A stretch of DNA of 64,000 nucleotides, taken from assembly GCF_002929805.1 (NCBI RefSeq), contig NZ_PJJM01000101.1, forward strand, positions 2,239 to 66,238, in the 5' to 3' direction. The DNA is from Cryobacterium sp. Y50 (GTDB lineage: Bacteria > Actinomycetota > Actinomycetes > Actinomycetales > Microbacteriaceae). The translations under genes and the position numbers were made by a program. Positions 16,527 through 24,802 of the stretch are shown here, piece by piece (position 1 is the first letter of the stretch; each line of letters opens with the position of its first letter). The notes under the pieces are model-generated. The model was not told the DNA's origin. It searched no databases and saw only the letters and a list, made by a program, of their open reading frames with translations.

Positions 16527-18176
16527 CTAAGGTGGCGGCAGCGAGCCTAGCCCAGTTGCGGTGTGTTGCGTGACTCTTGGCGGCAAAATGGCGGCTTGCG
16601 TTTTCCCTACGTTAACCGTTTCGTCCGTGCCCGGGCAATCACGGGCGATTCTTCCACGACTTCCAAAACTTCGACTCCACTTCGACTCCACTTCGGCTGC
16701 CTTCTGCTGCTCCAGGGCGTGCAGGCGACCGTAGCTGAAGGTGTTTTCGCCGCGTAAGTAGGCGTCGACCGCGCCGCGCTTGAGCAGACGCTCGCGGGCG
16801 ATGACGCTGTCGTGCTGGTCGCCGAGAATAGTCTGGAGTTTCTGGGCGAACGCACTGACCGCAAAGGCGCGCTTGCGGCTGAGCGGATGCGTCGTCTCGG
16901 CCGCATAGCGCAGCCGCTTGGCTCGTTTGCGCACCTTGTGCAGGGCGAGGTCGCGTTCGGCTCCCGGCACTGTCTTGGTGGCGGCTCGCACCGCACGGCG
17001 CAGTTTCTTCCATTCCCTATTTATCAGTGCCGGCACGACTGTGCGTGCTTCCTGCCTGGCCACGCCCGTGAATGGTGGTGAGGTCACGAGCGCCGCGAGG
17101 GCATCGAACAGCCGAAAGTAACGGTGGCTGTTGAGGGCAGTCAGGAGCGCGTGATACACCGTGTCGGTGTCCGTATTGGCGCGACTGCCGAGGCGCTGGC
17201 GAATCGGGCCGAGCAGCAGCCCCTCAGGTTCGCGGTCGAGGTGGCCGGTGAAGCGGCGCTGCAGCACCTCTTCGTCGCGCGAGCCGCCCAGAACGGTCGC
17301 GAGCCAGGCGAGTTCGCTGCGCAGGTGTGGCACCACGGTCGCATCGAGCAGGGAGTGATAGGTGGCGAGAACCGAGCGCAGCCGACGAGTGGCGACGCGC
17401 ATGGCGTGCACGCTTTTGGCCGTTGTCTGCCGCACGTGTGGATCTTGGGTGCGCAGCACCTCGTACTGTTCGTGCAGGCTCAGTACCAATACGTCGCCGG
17501 CCCACCCGGAAGACCGGGGCCGACGGGGCACCGCACCTAGCTGGCCGGCTTGATCGGGAAATCGGTCGCCGAGCGCGCGCGCCAGCGTGGAGGCATGCAG
17601 CGATAAGTGGACGCCGCTCGACGCGAGCATGGATTCCCCGGCGTAGAGCAGGTCGTTCGGACCATCCACGAGTTCGAGCTCCCATTCACGCCAACCCGCC
17701 AGGGCCGGATCGGGGGTGAGGCGCTCGGCCTGAACGTGGTCGTCGCAGAACACCGCGAGGGTATCGCCGCCCACGCCGATCAGGGCATGCACCACCCGCT
17801 TGGTGTTCAGTCGGGCCACGGGAACGAGTGGAGCGTCCCGCACGTGAAACCGCACGAGCTGGGCGAGCGACTCGGGGACGGTATCCGCTTCATCGAGTGT
17901 GTGCTTGCCCAGCGGTGCGTGGATTTCGCGTCGGCGCCCGGCCGTAAGCGGCAGTTTCAGGTGCCACCCGGCGTCATCGCCGCCGGTGCGGCGACGCAGG
18001 GTGACGTGTTGGGCGGCCAGCACGAGGTCGGCCGTGTCGAAGTAGATGGCCTCGAGATCATGGGTGACCGGCGCGGCAATCATCTGCACCCCGGGAAGAT
18101 CGTATAAGCGGGGCAGCAGCGTCGTTTCGTCGACGTCAAACTTGAGCTCGGTCTCGATGCCGCCGTTAGTATCCAC
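16527..18176 (-). CDS. CYTH and CHAD domain protein, C-terminus frameshifted by duplication
   Basis: 549 residues: an N-terminal CYTH triphosphate-tunnel domain (ETELKF, residues 8-13; alternating acidic/basic strands) and a C-terminal CHAD helical domain rich in conserved His/Arg (HAMRVATRRLRSVLATY, LHKVRKRAKRLRYAAE). Such proteins bind or hydrolyse polyphosphate-like polyanions. An 11-bp tandem duplication at 16669-16690 changes the frame near the end: with one copy the protein would end ...VESKFWKSWKNRP at a TGA (16639-16641), a normal CHAD ending. With two copies translation runs about 38 residues further through what was the terC upstream region. Confidence 0.85.
   Translation of the reverse strand: MDTNGGIETELKFDVDETTLLPRLYDLPGVQMIAAPVTHDLEAIYFDTADLVLAAQHVTLRRRTGGDDAGWHLKLPLTAGRRREIHAPLGKHTLDEADTVPESLAQLVRFHVRDAPLVPVARLNTKRVVHALIGVGGDTLAVFCDDHVQAERLTPDPALAGWREWELELVDGPNDLLYAGESMLASSGVHLSLHASTLARALGDRFPDQAGQLGAVPRRPRSSGWAGDVLVLSLHEQYEVLRTQDPHVRQTTAKSVHAMRVATRRLRSVLATYHSLLDATVVPHLRSELAWLATVLGGSRDEEVLQRRFTGHLDREPEGLLLGPIRQRLGSRANTDTDTVYHALLTALNSHRYFRLFDALAALVTSPPFTGVARQEARTVVPALINREWKKLRRAVRAATKTVPGAERDLALHKVRKRAKRLRYAAETTHPLSRKRAFAVSAFAQKLQTILGDQHDSVIARERLLKRGAVDAYLRGENTFSYGRLHALEQQKAAEVESKWSRSFGSRGRIARDCPGTDETVNVGKTQAAILPPRVTQHTATGLGSLPPP
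16669..16695. repeat. 11-bp tandem duplication inside the CYTH-CHAD gene
   Basis: CTTCGACTCCA occurs at 16669-16679 and 16680-16690, followed by a partial CTTCG. The unit is not a multiple of three, so the second copy shifts the downstream reading frame. Confidence 0.93.
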
Positions 18177-18215
18177 GACTCAGCCTAGCGCGGGACCCGC
18201 GCCAGGCTGCCGAGG

Positions 18216-19379
18216 TCAGGCGTTGGCGAGCCAGAGGTCGGGGCCGAAGATCTCGTAGTGGATGCGGTCGGCCGGTATGCCGGACTGCAGCGCCTGGGAG
18301 CGCAGGCTGCGCATGAACGGGAGCGGACCGCAAAGGTATACCGAGGCATCCTCCGGGATGGTCACGTTCTCCAGCGACATGAAGCCCTCGTGGTAGCCCT
18401 CGCTCGGGATCTCCAGCCAGAGCTCGAGTTCGGCCGCCTCCAGCAAGGCGACGTCCTCGTTCATCTGGTCGCGCAGCGCCCAGCGCTCGAGGTTGCTCTC
18501 GGCGTGCAGCACACGCACCGCACGCTTCGAGCCAGAGTCGACCAGGGAACGCAAAATGGAGGCGCTGGGCGTGCAGCCGATTCCGGCCGAGGCCAGGATC
18601 AACGGGCCGGTGCCCGCATCGAGGGTGATGTCGCCGCACGGCACGGAGAGGATGAGCGTGTCGCCGACCTGCACATCGCGGTGCAGCACGGGGGAGACCT
18701 CCCCGTCGGCGTCGAGTTTGGTGGTGAAGACTCGGGTCGTGGCCGTGCCGGCCGAGAGCGAGTACTGACGCACCTGGCGGATACCGTCGGGCATGACGGC
18801 GGTTACGCTGACGTACTGGCCCGGCAGGGCGGGCGTCACGGGGGTGTCATCGGCCGGTTCGAGCGTGAACGTGACAGCGTCGGTTCCGGCCGCTTCTTTC
18901 TTCACGACGATCCAGGGGGCGAGCGGCTTGTCGCTGGCGAGTCCGGCGTAGAGGCCGTTCTCCATCTTGACCAAGGCGTGGGCCATCAGCCAGTAGACCT
19001 CGGTCCAGGCGGCGGCGATCTCGGCGGTGATGACGTCGCTGAGTTCGTCGGCGATAGCCTCGAATAGGTACTTGTAGACGATGTCGTACTGCTCGGGCTG
19101 AATATTGAGCGAGACGTGCTTGTGGGCGATGCGGGAGAGCATGGCCTCCGGCGTGATATCGGGGTTCGCCACCATATGGGTCGCGAAGACGGCGATGCTG
19201 CCGGCGAGGGCCTGCTGCTGCGTGCCGTTCTTCTGGTTGGAGCGGCTGAACAGCCCGTCGAATAGTTCGGGGTGAGCGGTGAGCATGCGGTTGTAGAAGT
19301 TCTTCGCGATCTGGGGCATCCGCTCGCCGACCAGCGGCAGGGTGGCTTCGATGAGGGGGAGAGACTGGGGCGAAAGCAT
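18216..19379 (-). CDS. hmp: Flavohaemoprotein (nitric oxide dioxygenase)
   Basis: 387 residues: a globin domain (1-140) with distal Tyr29 and Gln54 and proximal His88 (HKHVSL), then FAD-binding (RQYSLS; GQYVSVT) and NAD-binding (GIGCTPSASILRSL; YLCGPLPFMRSL) reductase domains. It converts NO plus O2 to nitrate using NAD(P)H. AAGGAG stands 5 nt before the ATG. nsrR lies immediately upstream on the same strand, and a palindrome in the 114-bp gap is the likely control site. Length is normal for Hmp. Confidence 0.93.
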   Translation of the reverse strand: MLSPQSLPLIEATLPLVGERMPQIAKNFYNRMLTAHPELFDGLFSRSNQKNGTQQQALAGSIAVFATHMVANPDITPEAMLSRIAHKHVSLNIQPEQYDIVYKYLFEAIADELSDVITAEIAAAWTEVYWLMAHALVKMENGLYAGLASDKPLAPWIVVKKEAAGTDAVTFTLEPADDTPVTPALPGQYVSVTAVMPDGIRQVRQYSLSAGTATTRVFTTKLDADGEVSPVLHRDVQVGDTLILSVPCGDITLDAGTGPLILASAGIGCTPSASILRSLVDSGSKRAVRVLHAESNLERWALRDQMNEDVALLEAAELELWLEIPSEGYHEGFMSLENVTIPEDASVYLCGPLPFMRSLRSQALQSGIPADRIHYEIFGPDLWLANA

Positions 19380-19459
19380 AAATACTCCTTCTGCGTGGCG
19401 ACGCCCGTTTGTGGGGTCTCTAGCAAAAGTAGCATTTCATATACCAGTTAAACGGATGT

Positions 19460-19478
19460 TTTCTACAAGTCGTAGAAA
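19460..19478 (-). promoter_or_regulatory. Candidate NsrR operator upstream of hmp
   Basis: TTTCTAC-AAGTC-GTAGAAA is a perfect 7-bp inverted repeat with a 5-bp spacer. On the minus strand it covers a possible -35 (TTGTAG), with GGTATA 17 bp downstream as -10. Its position between nsrR and hmp makes it the best candidate operator; the family assignment of the site is inference. Confidence 0.55.
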
Positions 19479-19493
19479 TTAGGGACTTTAGTC

Positions 19494-19937
19494 CTACCGC
19501 ACCAGACCGAGTTCGACCAGAACCGGTCCTCCCGGTTTTCCGTGTGGAAGAGCCGCGATGACGATGCCGTCGAGCTCGCGGTAGAAGGCTTCCCGCGCCC
19601 GACGCAGGGCGCCGCGGAGGCCGCATCCACTCAATAATGGGCAGGGGCCATTGGGCGAGTCGCACGCTGCCAGATCGGTGCGGGTATCGAGCTGGCGCAG
19701 GAGCGCCCCGACGGTGGCCTCGCGCCCGAGCATGCTGATGCGGACACCGCCGGTGCGCCCCCGGATGACCTCGACCAGACCGAGCTCGCCGAGCCGCCTG
19801 ATGGCCTTGGTGACATGGTTGTACGGCGTGCCGACCTCGGCGGCGACGACCCGTGAGGTGTAGGTGGCGCTCTCCGGCGCCGCTGCCAGCAGCATGACGA
19901 CCCGCAGACACACGTCGGAAAAAGCGTTGATCCTCAT
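19494..19937 (-). CDS. nsrR: Rrf2-family nitric-oxide-sensing repressor NsrR
   Basis: 147 residues with an N-terminal winged helix (TSRVVAAEVGTPYNHVTKAI as recognition region) and three cysteines, C92, C99 and C105 (ACDSPNGPCPLLSGC), spaced as in Streptomyces NsrR, where they ligate a [4Fe-4S] cluster that reacts with NO. It would repress hmp, the next gene on the same strand. No other cysteine-rich Rrf2 subtype (IscR, RirA) fits both the spacing and the neighbour. Confidence 0.9.
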   Translation of the reverse strand: MRINAFSDVCLRVVMLLAAAPESATYTSRVVAAEVGTPYNHVTKAIRRLGELGLVEVIRGRTGGVRISMLGREATVGALLRQLDTRTDLAACDSPNGPCPLLSGCGLRGALRRAREAFYRELDGIVIAALPHGKPGGPVLVELGLVR

Positions 19938-19980
19938 TCCCTAACTGTAGGTGCGCGGCTCACACCCCGAGAGTAGGAGA

Positions 19981-20733
19981 ATGGAGCAAGTGAACACTGA
20001 GTCGGAGACGCTGTTTGAGGTAATCCGCTTCGTGGACCTGGCAGGCGTGCTCGCCAACGCCATTCTCGGCGGCGTCGCCGCGCGCACCGCACGCCTCGAC
20101 ATTGTCGGCTTCGTGGTGCTCGCGATCATGAGTGGGCTTGGCGGCGGCATGATTCGCGACACGCTGCTGCAGCAGGGTACGCCGGCCGCTCTGCTCGACC
20201 CGGCCTACCTGATCTGCGCCATCCTCGGCGGGGTCATCGCCTACTTCGTGACTTTCAATGGTCGCTGGACCCGCCGCGTACTGCTGCTGCTCGACGCGCT
20301 CGCCGTGGGCTGTTGGTCGGCGGTCGGCGCGCAGAAGGCGCTCGAGGCTAATCTTGGCTGGCTCCCGGCGATTCTGCTCGGCATCATCACCGCAGTCGGC
20401 GGCGGTATGGTGCGGGACATCTCCTTGCTCAAGGTGCCGACGATCTTCGGCGGCAACACGCTCTATGCCACGAGCGCGTTGCTGGCGAGCACCGAAATGG
20501 TCATTCTGAGCAAGCTCGGTTTCGTCGCGATCGGCAGCGGGGTCGCAATTCTCAGCGGAGCTGCGCTGTCGCTGCTGGCCAAACGCTACGGCTGGATTCT
20601 GCCGACCGGGTACGCGCTGCGCATCCCGAAGCCGATTCTGCTGTTGAACCCTCGGGCCTGGCGGCAGCGCCGGCTCGATGCGCGCAACGCCCGCAACGGT
20701 TTATATCCCGACGATCCGGGTGCCGGTGTCTAG
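19981..20733 (+). CDS. TRIC/UPF0126 family cation-channel protein
   Basis: About 250 residues with seven hydrophobic segments arranged as two repeats, each with the glycine-rich signature GGGMIRD (about 60) or GGGMVRD (about 140), typical of bacterial TRIC channels, which form trimeric K+/Na+ pores. Divergent from nsrR. AGGAG (19975-19979) lies only 1 nt before ATG 19981, so GTG 19990 (10-nt gap) may be the real start; the difference is three residues. A 27-residue C-terminal tail is basic. Confidence 0.85.
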   Translation: MEQVNTESETLFEVIRFVDLAGVLANAILGGVAARTARLDIVGFVVLAIMSGLGGGMIRDTLLQQGTPAALLDPAYLICAILGGVIAYFVTFNGRWTRRVLLLLDALAVGCWSAVGAQKALEANLGWLPAILLGIITAVGGGMVRDISLLKVPTIFGGNTLYATSALLASTEMVILSKLGFVAIGSGVAILSGAALSLLAKRYGWILPTGYALRIPKPILLLNPRAWRQRRLDARNARNGLYPDDPGAGV

Positions 20734-20864
20734 TTTTAGTGCTACCGGCAGCCGGTCGGGGTGGTTCGGCGGGCACCGGATGAGGTGTCTCGCTGTGAGG
20801 AGAGGACGCAAACCGCTCTTTCGGGCGCACTCTTCGGACGGTCCGGTCCGGTGAGTGGATGCCG

Positions 20865-21689
20865 TTAGGCCGGGTTGAGCACAGCGAGGGTTGCCGCGTG
20901 CAGCAGCCCGTTGGTGGCCAGGGCGCTGCCGTGCCATGGCCCCGACCGGCCGTCGACCGAGGTGAACGTGCCGCCGGCTTCTTGCACGATCGGGGACAAG
21001 GCAGCCATATCGTAGGGCTGTAGGTCGAATTCGCCGGCGACGTCGAGGTGCCCTTCGGCGAGCAGCATGTACGACCACATGTCGCCATAGGCGCGGGTGC
21101 GCCAGACCTGGCGCGACAGCGTGATGAGTTCATCGAGGTGACCGGCCGCGTCCCACTGCTGCAGGCTGCCATAACTGATGGATGCCTCGGCGAGCGTCTC
21201 GATGCCGGAGACGTGCAGGCGGGTGGGAGCGGCATCCGTTTCTCTGCTGTCGGCGGCGCTCGTATCGCTCGACCAGGCGCCGCTGCCGGTTGCGGCCCAC
21301 CAGCGTTTGCCGAGCGCGGGGGCGCTGACCACGCCGAGCACGGGGACGCCGTCGATGGCGAGGGCGATGAGGGTGGCCCAGATCGGGATGCCGCGGAGGA
21401 ACCCGGCGGTGCCGTCGATCGGGTCGATGATCCATTGGTGCGTGGTCGATCCGGCCGTGCCGAATTCCTCGCCGAGAATGCCGTCATCGGGGCGCCGTTC
21501 AGCCAGCAGGTCGCGGATGGCGCGCTCGACCGCCCGGTCGGCATCCGTCACCGGGGTGCGGTCGGGTTTGGTGGTGACGACGAGATCAAGGGCTGAGAAG
21601 CGGGCACGGGAGATCAAATCGGCAGCATCGGCGAGGACAAGAGCCAGCTGCAGGTCGTCTGAAAGGGCGTAGTTTCGCGGTTCGGTCAC
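20865..21689 (-). CDS. hisN: Inositol-monophosphatase-fold phosphatase, probable histidinol-phosphatase
   Basis: 274 residues. Mg2+-binding motifs are intact: GEEFG (73-77), IDPIDGTAGF (about 88-97) and WDAAG / DLQPYDMAALSPIVQEAGG downstream. The GEEFG and DGTAGF variants are those of actinobacterial HisN, which removes phosphate from histidinol phosphate; a general inositol phosphatase is the alternative. Monocistronic; converges with the TRIC gene across a 131-bp gap without a clear U-tract terminator. Confidence 0.75.
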   Translation of the reverse strand: MTEPRNYALSDDLQLALVLADAADLISRARFSALDLVVTTKPDRTPVTDADRAVERAIRDLLAERRPDDGILGEEFGTAGSTTHQWIIDPIDGTAGFLRGIPIWATLIALAIDGVPVLGVVSAPALGKRWWAATGSGAWSSDTSAADSRETDAAPTRLHVSGIETLAEASISYGSLQQWDAAGHLDELITLSRQVWRTRAYGDMWSYMLLAEGHLDVAGEFDLQPYDMAALSPIVQEAGGTFTSVDGRSGPWHGSALATNGLLHAATLAVLNPA

Positions 21690-21814
21690 GGGTTCAAGGA
21701 TAGTAATTTCAGGAGCGGATGCTGGTCACCGCCGCTTTTTCGCCTCGATTGGCATCCTGCCCTCCTAGGGTGTTAGGGTTACACGTTGCCGCGGGTTGTT
21801 CCGCTGTTTTATAT

Positions 21815-21890
<76 letters not shown>

Positions 21891-21896
21891 CCGTTA

Positions 21897-21934
21897 CCCG
21901 TCGTCACTGTTTCTCAGTGCGGCGGGGTTTTTTT
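21897..21934 (+). terminator. Intrinsic terminator after tRNA-Lys
   Basis: CCCGTCGTCACTG pairs with CAGTGCGGCGGG (one bulged T, one G-U) around a TTTCT loop and is followed by seven T residues. Confidence 0.88.
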
Positions 21935-22089
21935 GCCCGTTCGGGGTATCGCGCGCCAGAGGAAGCGGTGAGCATTACCGCGAGTTGCTGCCGGCGCACG
22001 ACTGGGGTGCTTCGGCGCACCTCGTTAGACTGTGGCCAAGAGTAGGGTTCGTGCGGGAGTACGGCCGCATCATCGCGGAGAGGTCAGGT

Positions 22090-23301
22090 TTGTCCCACAC
22101 CAAGTCATCCAGAGCTGAGTCCAGCTCCTCGTCAAATACCGACTCCAGCACCGAATCGGGCAGCGAGGTGCTGCTGCAACGGGACGGATCGCTGGCCCGC
22201 ATCATCTTAAACCGGCCGAGGGCGCTTAACGCGCTCACCCACGGCATGATTCGCAGTATCGCTGCGGCGCTCACCGAGTGGGCCAACGAGCCCTCGGTGC
22301 GGACCGTACTGCTCACCGGCAGCGGCGACCGTGCCCTTTGCGCCGGCGGCGACATCGTCTCGGTTTACCGCGACGCCCGCACCGATCCCGATGAAAACGC
22401 CCGGTTCTGGGCCGACGAGTACATACTCAACGCCCAGATCAAGCGCTACCCCAAACCGTTCGTCGCCCTGATGGACCGCATCGTGCTCGGCGGGGGAGTC
22501 GGCATCTCCGGCCACGCTTCACACCGCGTCGTGACCGAACGCACCCGACTCGGCATGCCCGAAACCACCATCGGTTTCGTGCCCGATGTCGGCGGCACCT
22601 ACCTGTACTCGCGCATCCCTGGCGAAATCGGCACCCATCTTGCCCTCACCGCAGGCACTATCACCGGGGCCGACGCCATCGTGCTCGGCCTCGCCGACAG
22701 CTTCGTTCACTCCTCACGGCTTGATTCCCTGATCGATGCCCTCAAACGGATGCCCGCTGCCGCGGCCATCGCCGAGTTCGCCGAGTCGAGGGTGCCCGGG
22801 GCGCCGCTGCTGGCCGAGCGCGCCTGGATCGACGAGTGCTACGCCGGCAATGACCTGTCCTCGATCATCGAACGGCTACAGAATTCATCCGCTGCTGCGG
22901 CCCGCGTCGCCGCCACCGCCATTCTGGCCAAGTCGCCGACCGCCGTCACGGTCACCCTCGAATCCCTCCGCCGCGCCCGTGACCTGGCCGACCTCGAAGA
23001 CGTACTCGAGCAGGAGTATCGGGTGTCGCTGCGCATGGTGGCCGGCCACGATGTGGTCGAGGGTATTCGCGCCCAGGTCATCGATAAGGACCGCAACCCG
23101 CACTGGCAGCCGAGCAGCCTCAATGCCGTGTCCAAAACCGACGTGCAGGCGTACTTCGCGCCCCTGCGGGAGCGGGAGCTGCGCTTATCGCGAACGCTTG
23201 CTCCCGCCGAATCTGGAACGAGCGTCGATCCACGCCTGACCGGCGAAATCCAGACGACCGGCGAACTTCGCCAGAACACCGAACGAGAGGCAACAGCGTG
23301 A
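22090..23301 (+). CDS. 3-hydroxyisobutyryl-CoA hydrolase / enoyl-CoA hydratase family protein
   Basis: 403 residues with the crotonase fold and the longer C-terminus of 3-hydroxyisobutyryl-CoA hydrolases. Oxyanion and active-site motifs: [28 protein letters not shown] and [15 protein letters not shown] (catalytic Glu and Asp). In valine breakdown it releases free 3-hydroxyisobutyrate. The open frame runs back into the tRNA, so a later start is required; TTG 22090, with GGAGAGG 6 nt upstream, fits best, and GTG 22051 is the alternative. A Ser-rich segment follows the start. It overlaps the next gene by 4 bp. Confidence 0.82.
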   Translation: MSHTKSSRAESSSSSNTDSSTESGSEVLLQRDGSLARIILNRPRALNALTHGMIRSIAAALTEWANEPSVRTVLLTGSGDRALCAGGDIVSVYRDARTDPDENARFWADEYILNAQIKRYPKPFVALMDRIVLGGGVGISGHASHRVVTERTRLGMPETTIGFVPDVGGTYLYSRIPGEIGTHLALTAGTITGADAIVLGLADSFVHSSRLDSLIDALKRMPAAAAIAEFAESRVPGAPLLAERAWIDECYAGNDLSSIIERLQNSSAAAARVAATAILAKSPTAVTVTLESLRRARDLADLEDVLEQEYRVSLRMVAGHDVVEGIRAQVIDKDRNPHWQPSSLNAVSKTDVQAYFAPLRERELRLSRTLAPAESGTSVDPRLTGEIQTTGELRQNTEREATA

Positions 23302-24095
23302 GCGACACGATGCACACCACCGACACCTATGAGAACATCCTGCTCGCGCGCCACGGCCGGGTTGGCGTGATCACGCTCAATCGTCCGAAGGCGCTGAACG
23401 CGCTCAACTTCGCCACCATGCAGGACGTCGTCGGTGCCGCCACAGGGCTCGACGTCGACCCCGAAATCGGTGCGATCGTCATCACCGGTTCGGAGCGGGC
23501 CTTCGCGGCCGGCGCCGATATCAAGGAGATGGCGTCGATGAGCTACATGGACATGTACCTCCAGGACTGGTTCGCCGGCTGGGACAAGCTCGCCGCCGTG
23601 CGCACCCCGGTCGTCGCCGCTGTTTCCGGCCACGCCCTTGGCGGCGGCTGCGAACTGGCCCTGATCTGCGATTTCATAATCGCTTCCGACACGGCGTCGT
23701 TCGGCCAGCCCGAGATCAAGCTCGGTGTCATTCCTGGCATGGGCGGATCCCAGCGCCTCACCCGTGCCATCGGCAAGGCCAAGGCGATGGAGATGATCCT
23801 CACCGGCCGCACCATCGACGCCGTCGAAGCCGAACGTGCCGGTCTCGTCGCCCGCATCGTGCCTGCCGCCGAGCTGCTTGCCGATGCCCTCGCGACCGCG
23901 ACGGAGATCGCGGCCAAATCGGCACCGATCGCGATGCTCGCCAAGGAGGTCGTGAATGCGGCGTACGAATCGATGCTGAGCAGCGGCATCCACTTGGAAC
24001 GTCGCCTGTTTCACTCGGTATTCGCCACTGAAGATCAAAGCGAGGGTATGGCCGCCTTCATCGAGAAGCGCCCGTCGGTCTTCACGAATCGCTAA
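23298..24095 (+). CDS. Enoyl-CoA hydratase
   Basis: 265-residue crotonase hydrating trans-2-enoyl-CoA thioesters. Motifs: [11 protein letters not shown] (oxyanion hole), [13 protein letters not shown] (first catalytic Glu) and [19 protein letters not shown] (second Glu); both glutamates are present, as in true hydratases. GTG start within the stop of the upstream hydrolase (GTGA). Together the pair suggests branched-chain acyl-CoA degradation. The stop (TAA 24093-24095) overlaps the stop of the converging response-regulator gene. Confidence 0.9.
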   Translation: MSDTMHTTDTYENILLARHGRVGVITLNRPKALNALNFATMQDVVGAATGLDVDPEIGAIVITGSERAFAAGADIKEMASMSYMDMYLQDWFAGWDKLAAVRTPVVAAVSGHALGGGCELALICDFIIASDTASFGQPEIKLGVIPGMGGSQRLTRAIGKAKAMEMILTGRTIDAVEAERAGLVARIVPAAELLADALATATEIAAKSAPIAMLAKEVVNAAYESMLSSGIHLERRLFHSVFATEDQSEGMAAFIEKRPSVFTNR

Positions 24096-24802
24096 AGACC
24101 GCGCTTCCAGCTGTACTCATTCTCGGGCCGCCCTGGCGTGCCGTAGCGCGGCGCGCGCAGTACGAGACCGCTGTTGGCGAGATATTCCAGGTAGCGGCGC
24201 GCGGTCACCCGGGAGAGCCCCAGCGGCTCCATCAGTTCGCTCGCCGAGACCGGTGCGGTCTGGGCCTGCAAATAGGTGACCAACGGATTCAGCGTCGAAT
24301 CGGCCAGGCCCTTCGGTAGCGGAATGTCGGTCGGCGCGCGCAGGCTCGCGAACGCGTGATCGACTCCCGACTGCGTCACAACGGATGCCTGCGCGTTCAG
24401 TTTCGCACGAAAGTCCCGGTAACTGGATAATTTCGTGGCGAAGGTCGAGTAGGTAAACGGCTTGATCAGGTATTGCACGACGCCGGCCGCAATCGCGCCG
24501 CGCACATTGTCAAGGTCGCGCACCGCGGTAATGGCGATGATATCCGTGGACAGACCGGCCGAACGGATGCGCCGGCTCACGTCGAGCCCGTGGGCGTCTG
24601 GCAGGTTCATGTCCATCAGCACGAGGTCGATCGGGGTGCCAGCCGAGGCGGCCGCCGCGACCCGGCGAAAGGCCTCCTGCCCGGTGCTGACCGTGGCGAC
24701 GAGCTCAAACCCGGCCAGGCGACCGACGTAGACGGCGTGCGCCTCGGCGGCGAGTGGTTCGTCCTCGACGACGAGCACGCGAATCGGCGCAGACTCAGTC
24801 AT
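24092..24802 (-). CDS. Response regulator, CitB/DcuR family
   Basis: 236 residues: receiver domain with phospho-acceptor Asp64 (VLMDMNLPD), acidic pair in VVEDEP and Lys in [10 protein letters not shown], then a C-terminal helix-turn-helix ([23 protein letters not shown]) of the CitB type. It overlaps its kinase gene by 8 bp. By family and by the adjacent dctA gene it should control uptake of C4-dicarboxylates or citrate. Confidence 0.9.
   Translation of the reverse strand: MTESAPIRVLVVEDEPLAAEAHAVYVGRLAGFELVATVSTGQEAFRRVAAAASAGTPIDLVLMDMNLPDAHGLDVSRRIRSAGLSTDIIAITAVRDLDNVRGAIAAGVVQYLIKPFTYSTFATKLSSYRDFRAKLNAQASVVTQSGVDHAFASLRAPTDIPLPKGLADSTLNPLVTYLQAQTAPVSASELMEPLGLSRVTARRYLEYLANSGLVLRAPRYGTPGRPENEYSWKRGL

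Noticed and set aside
16514-16640. Manganese (yybP-ykoY) riboswitch before terC
   Set aside because: TerC genes often have one, but neither the conserved loops nor the expected stems are present here.
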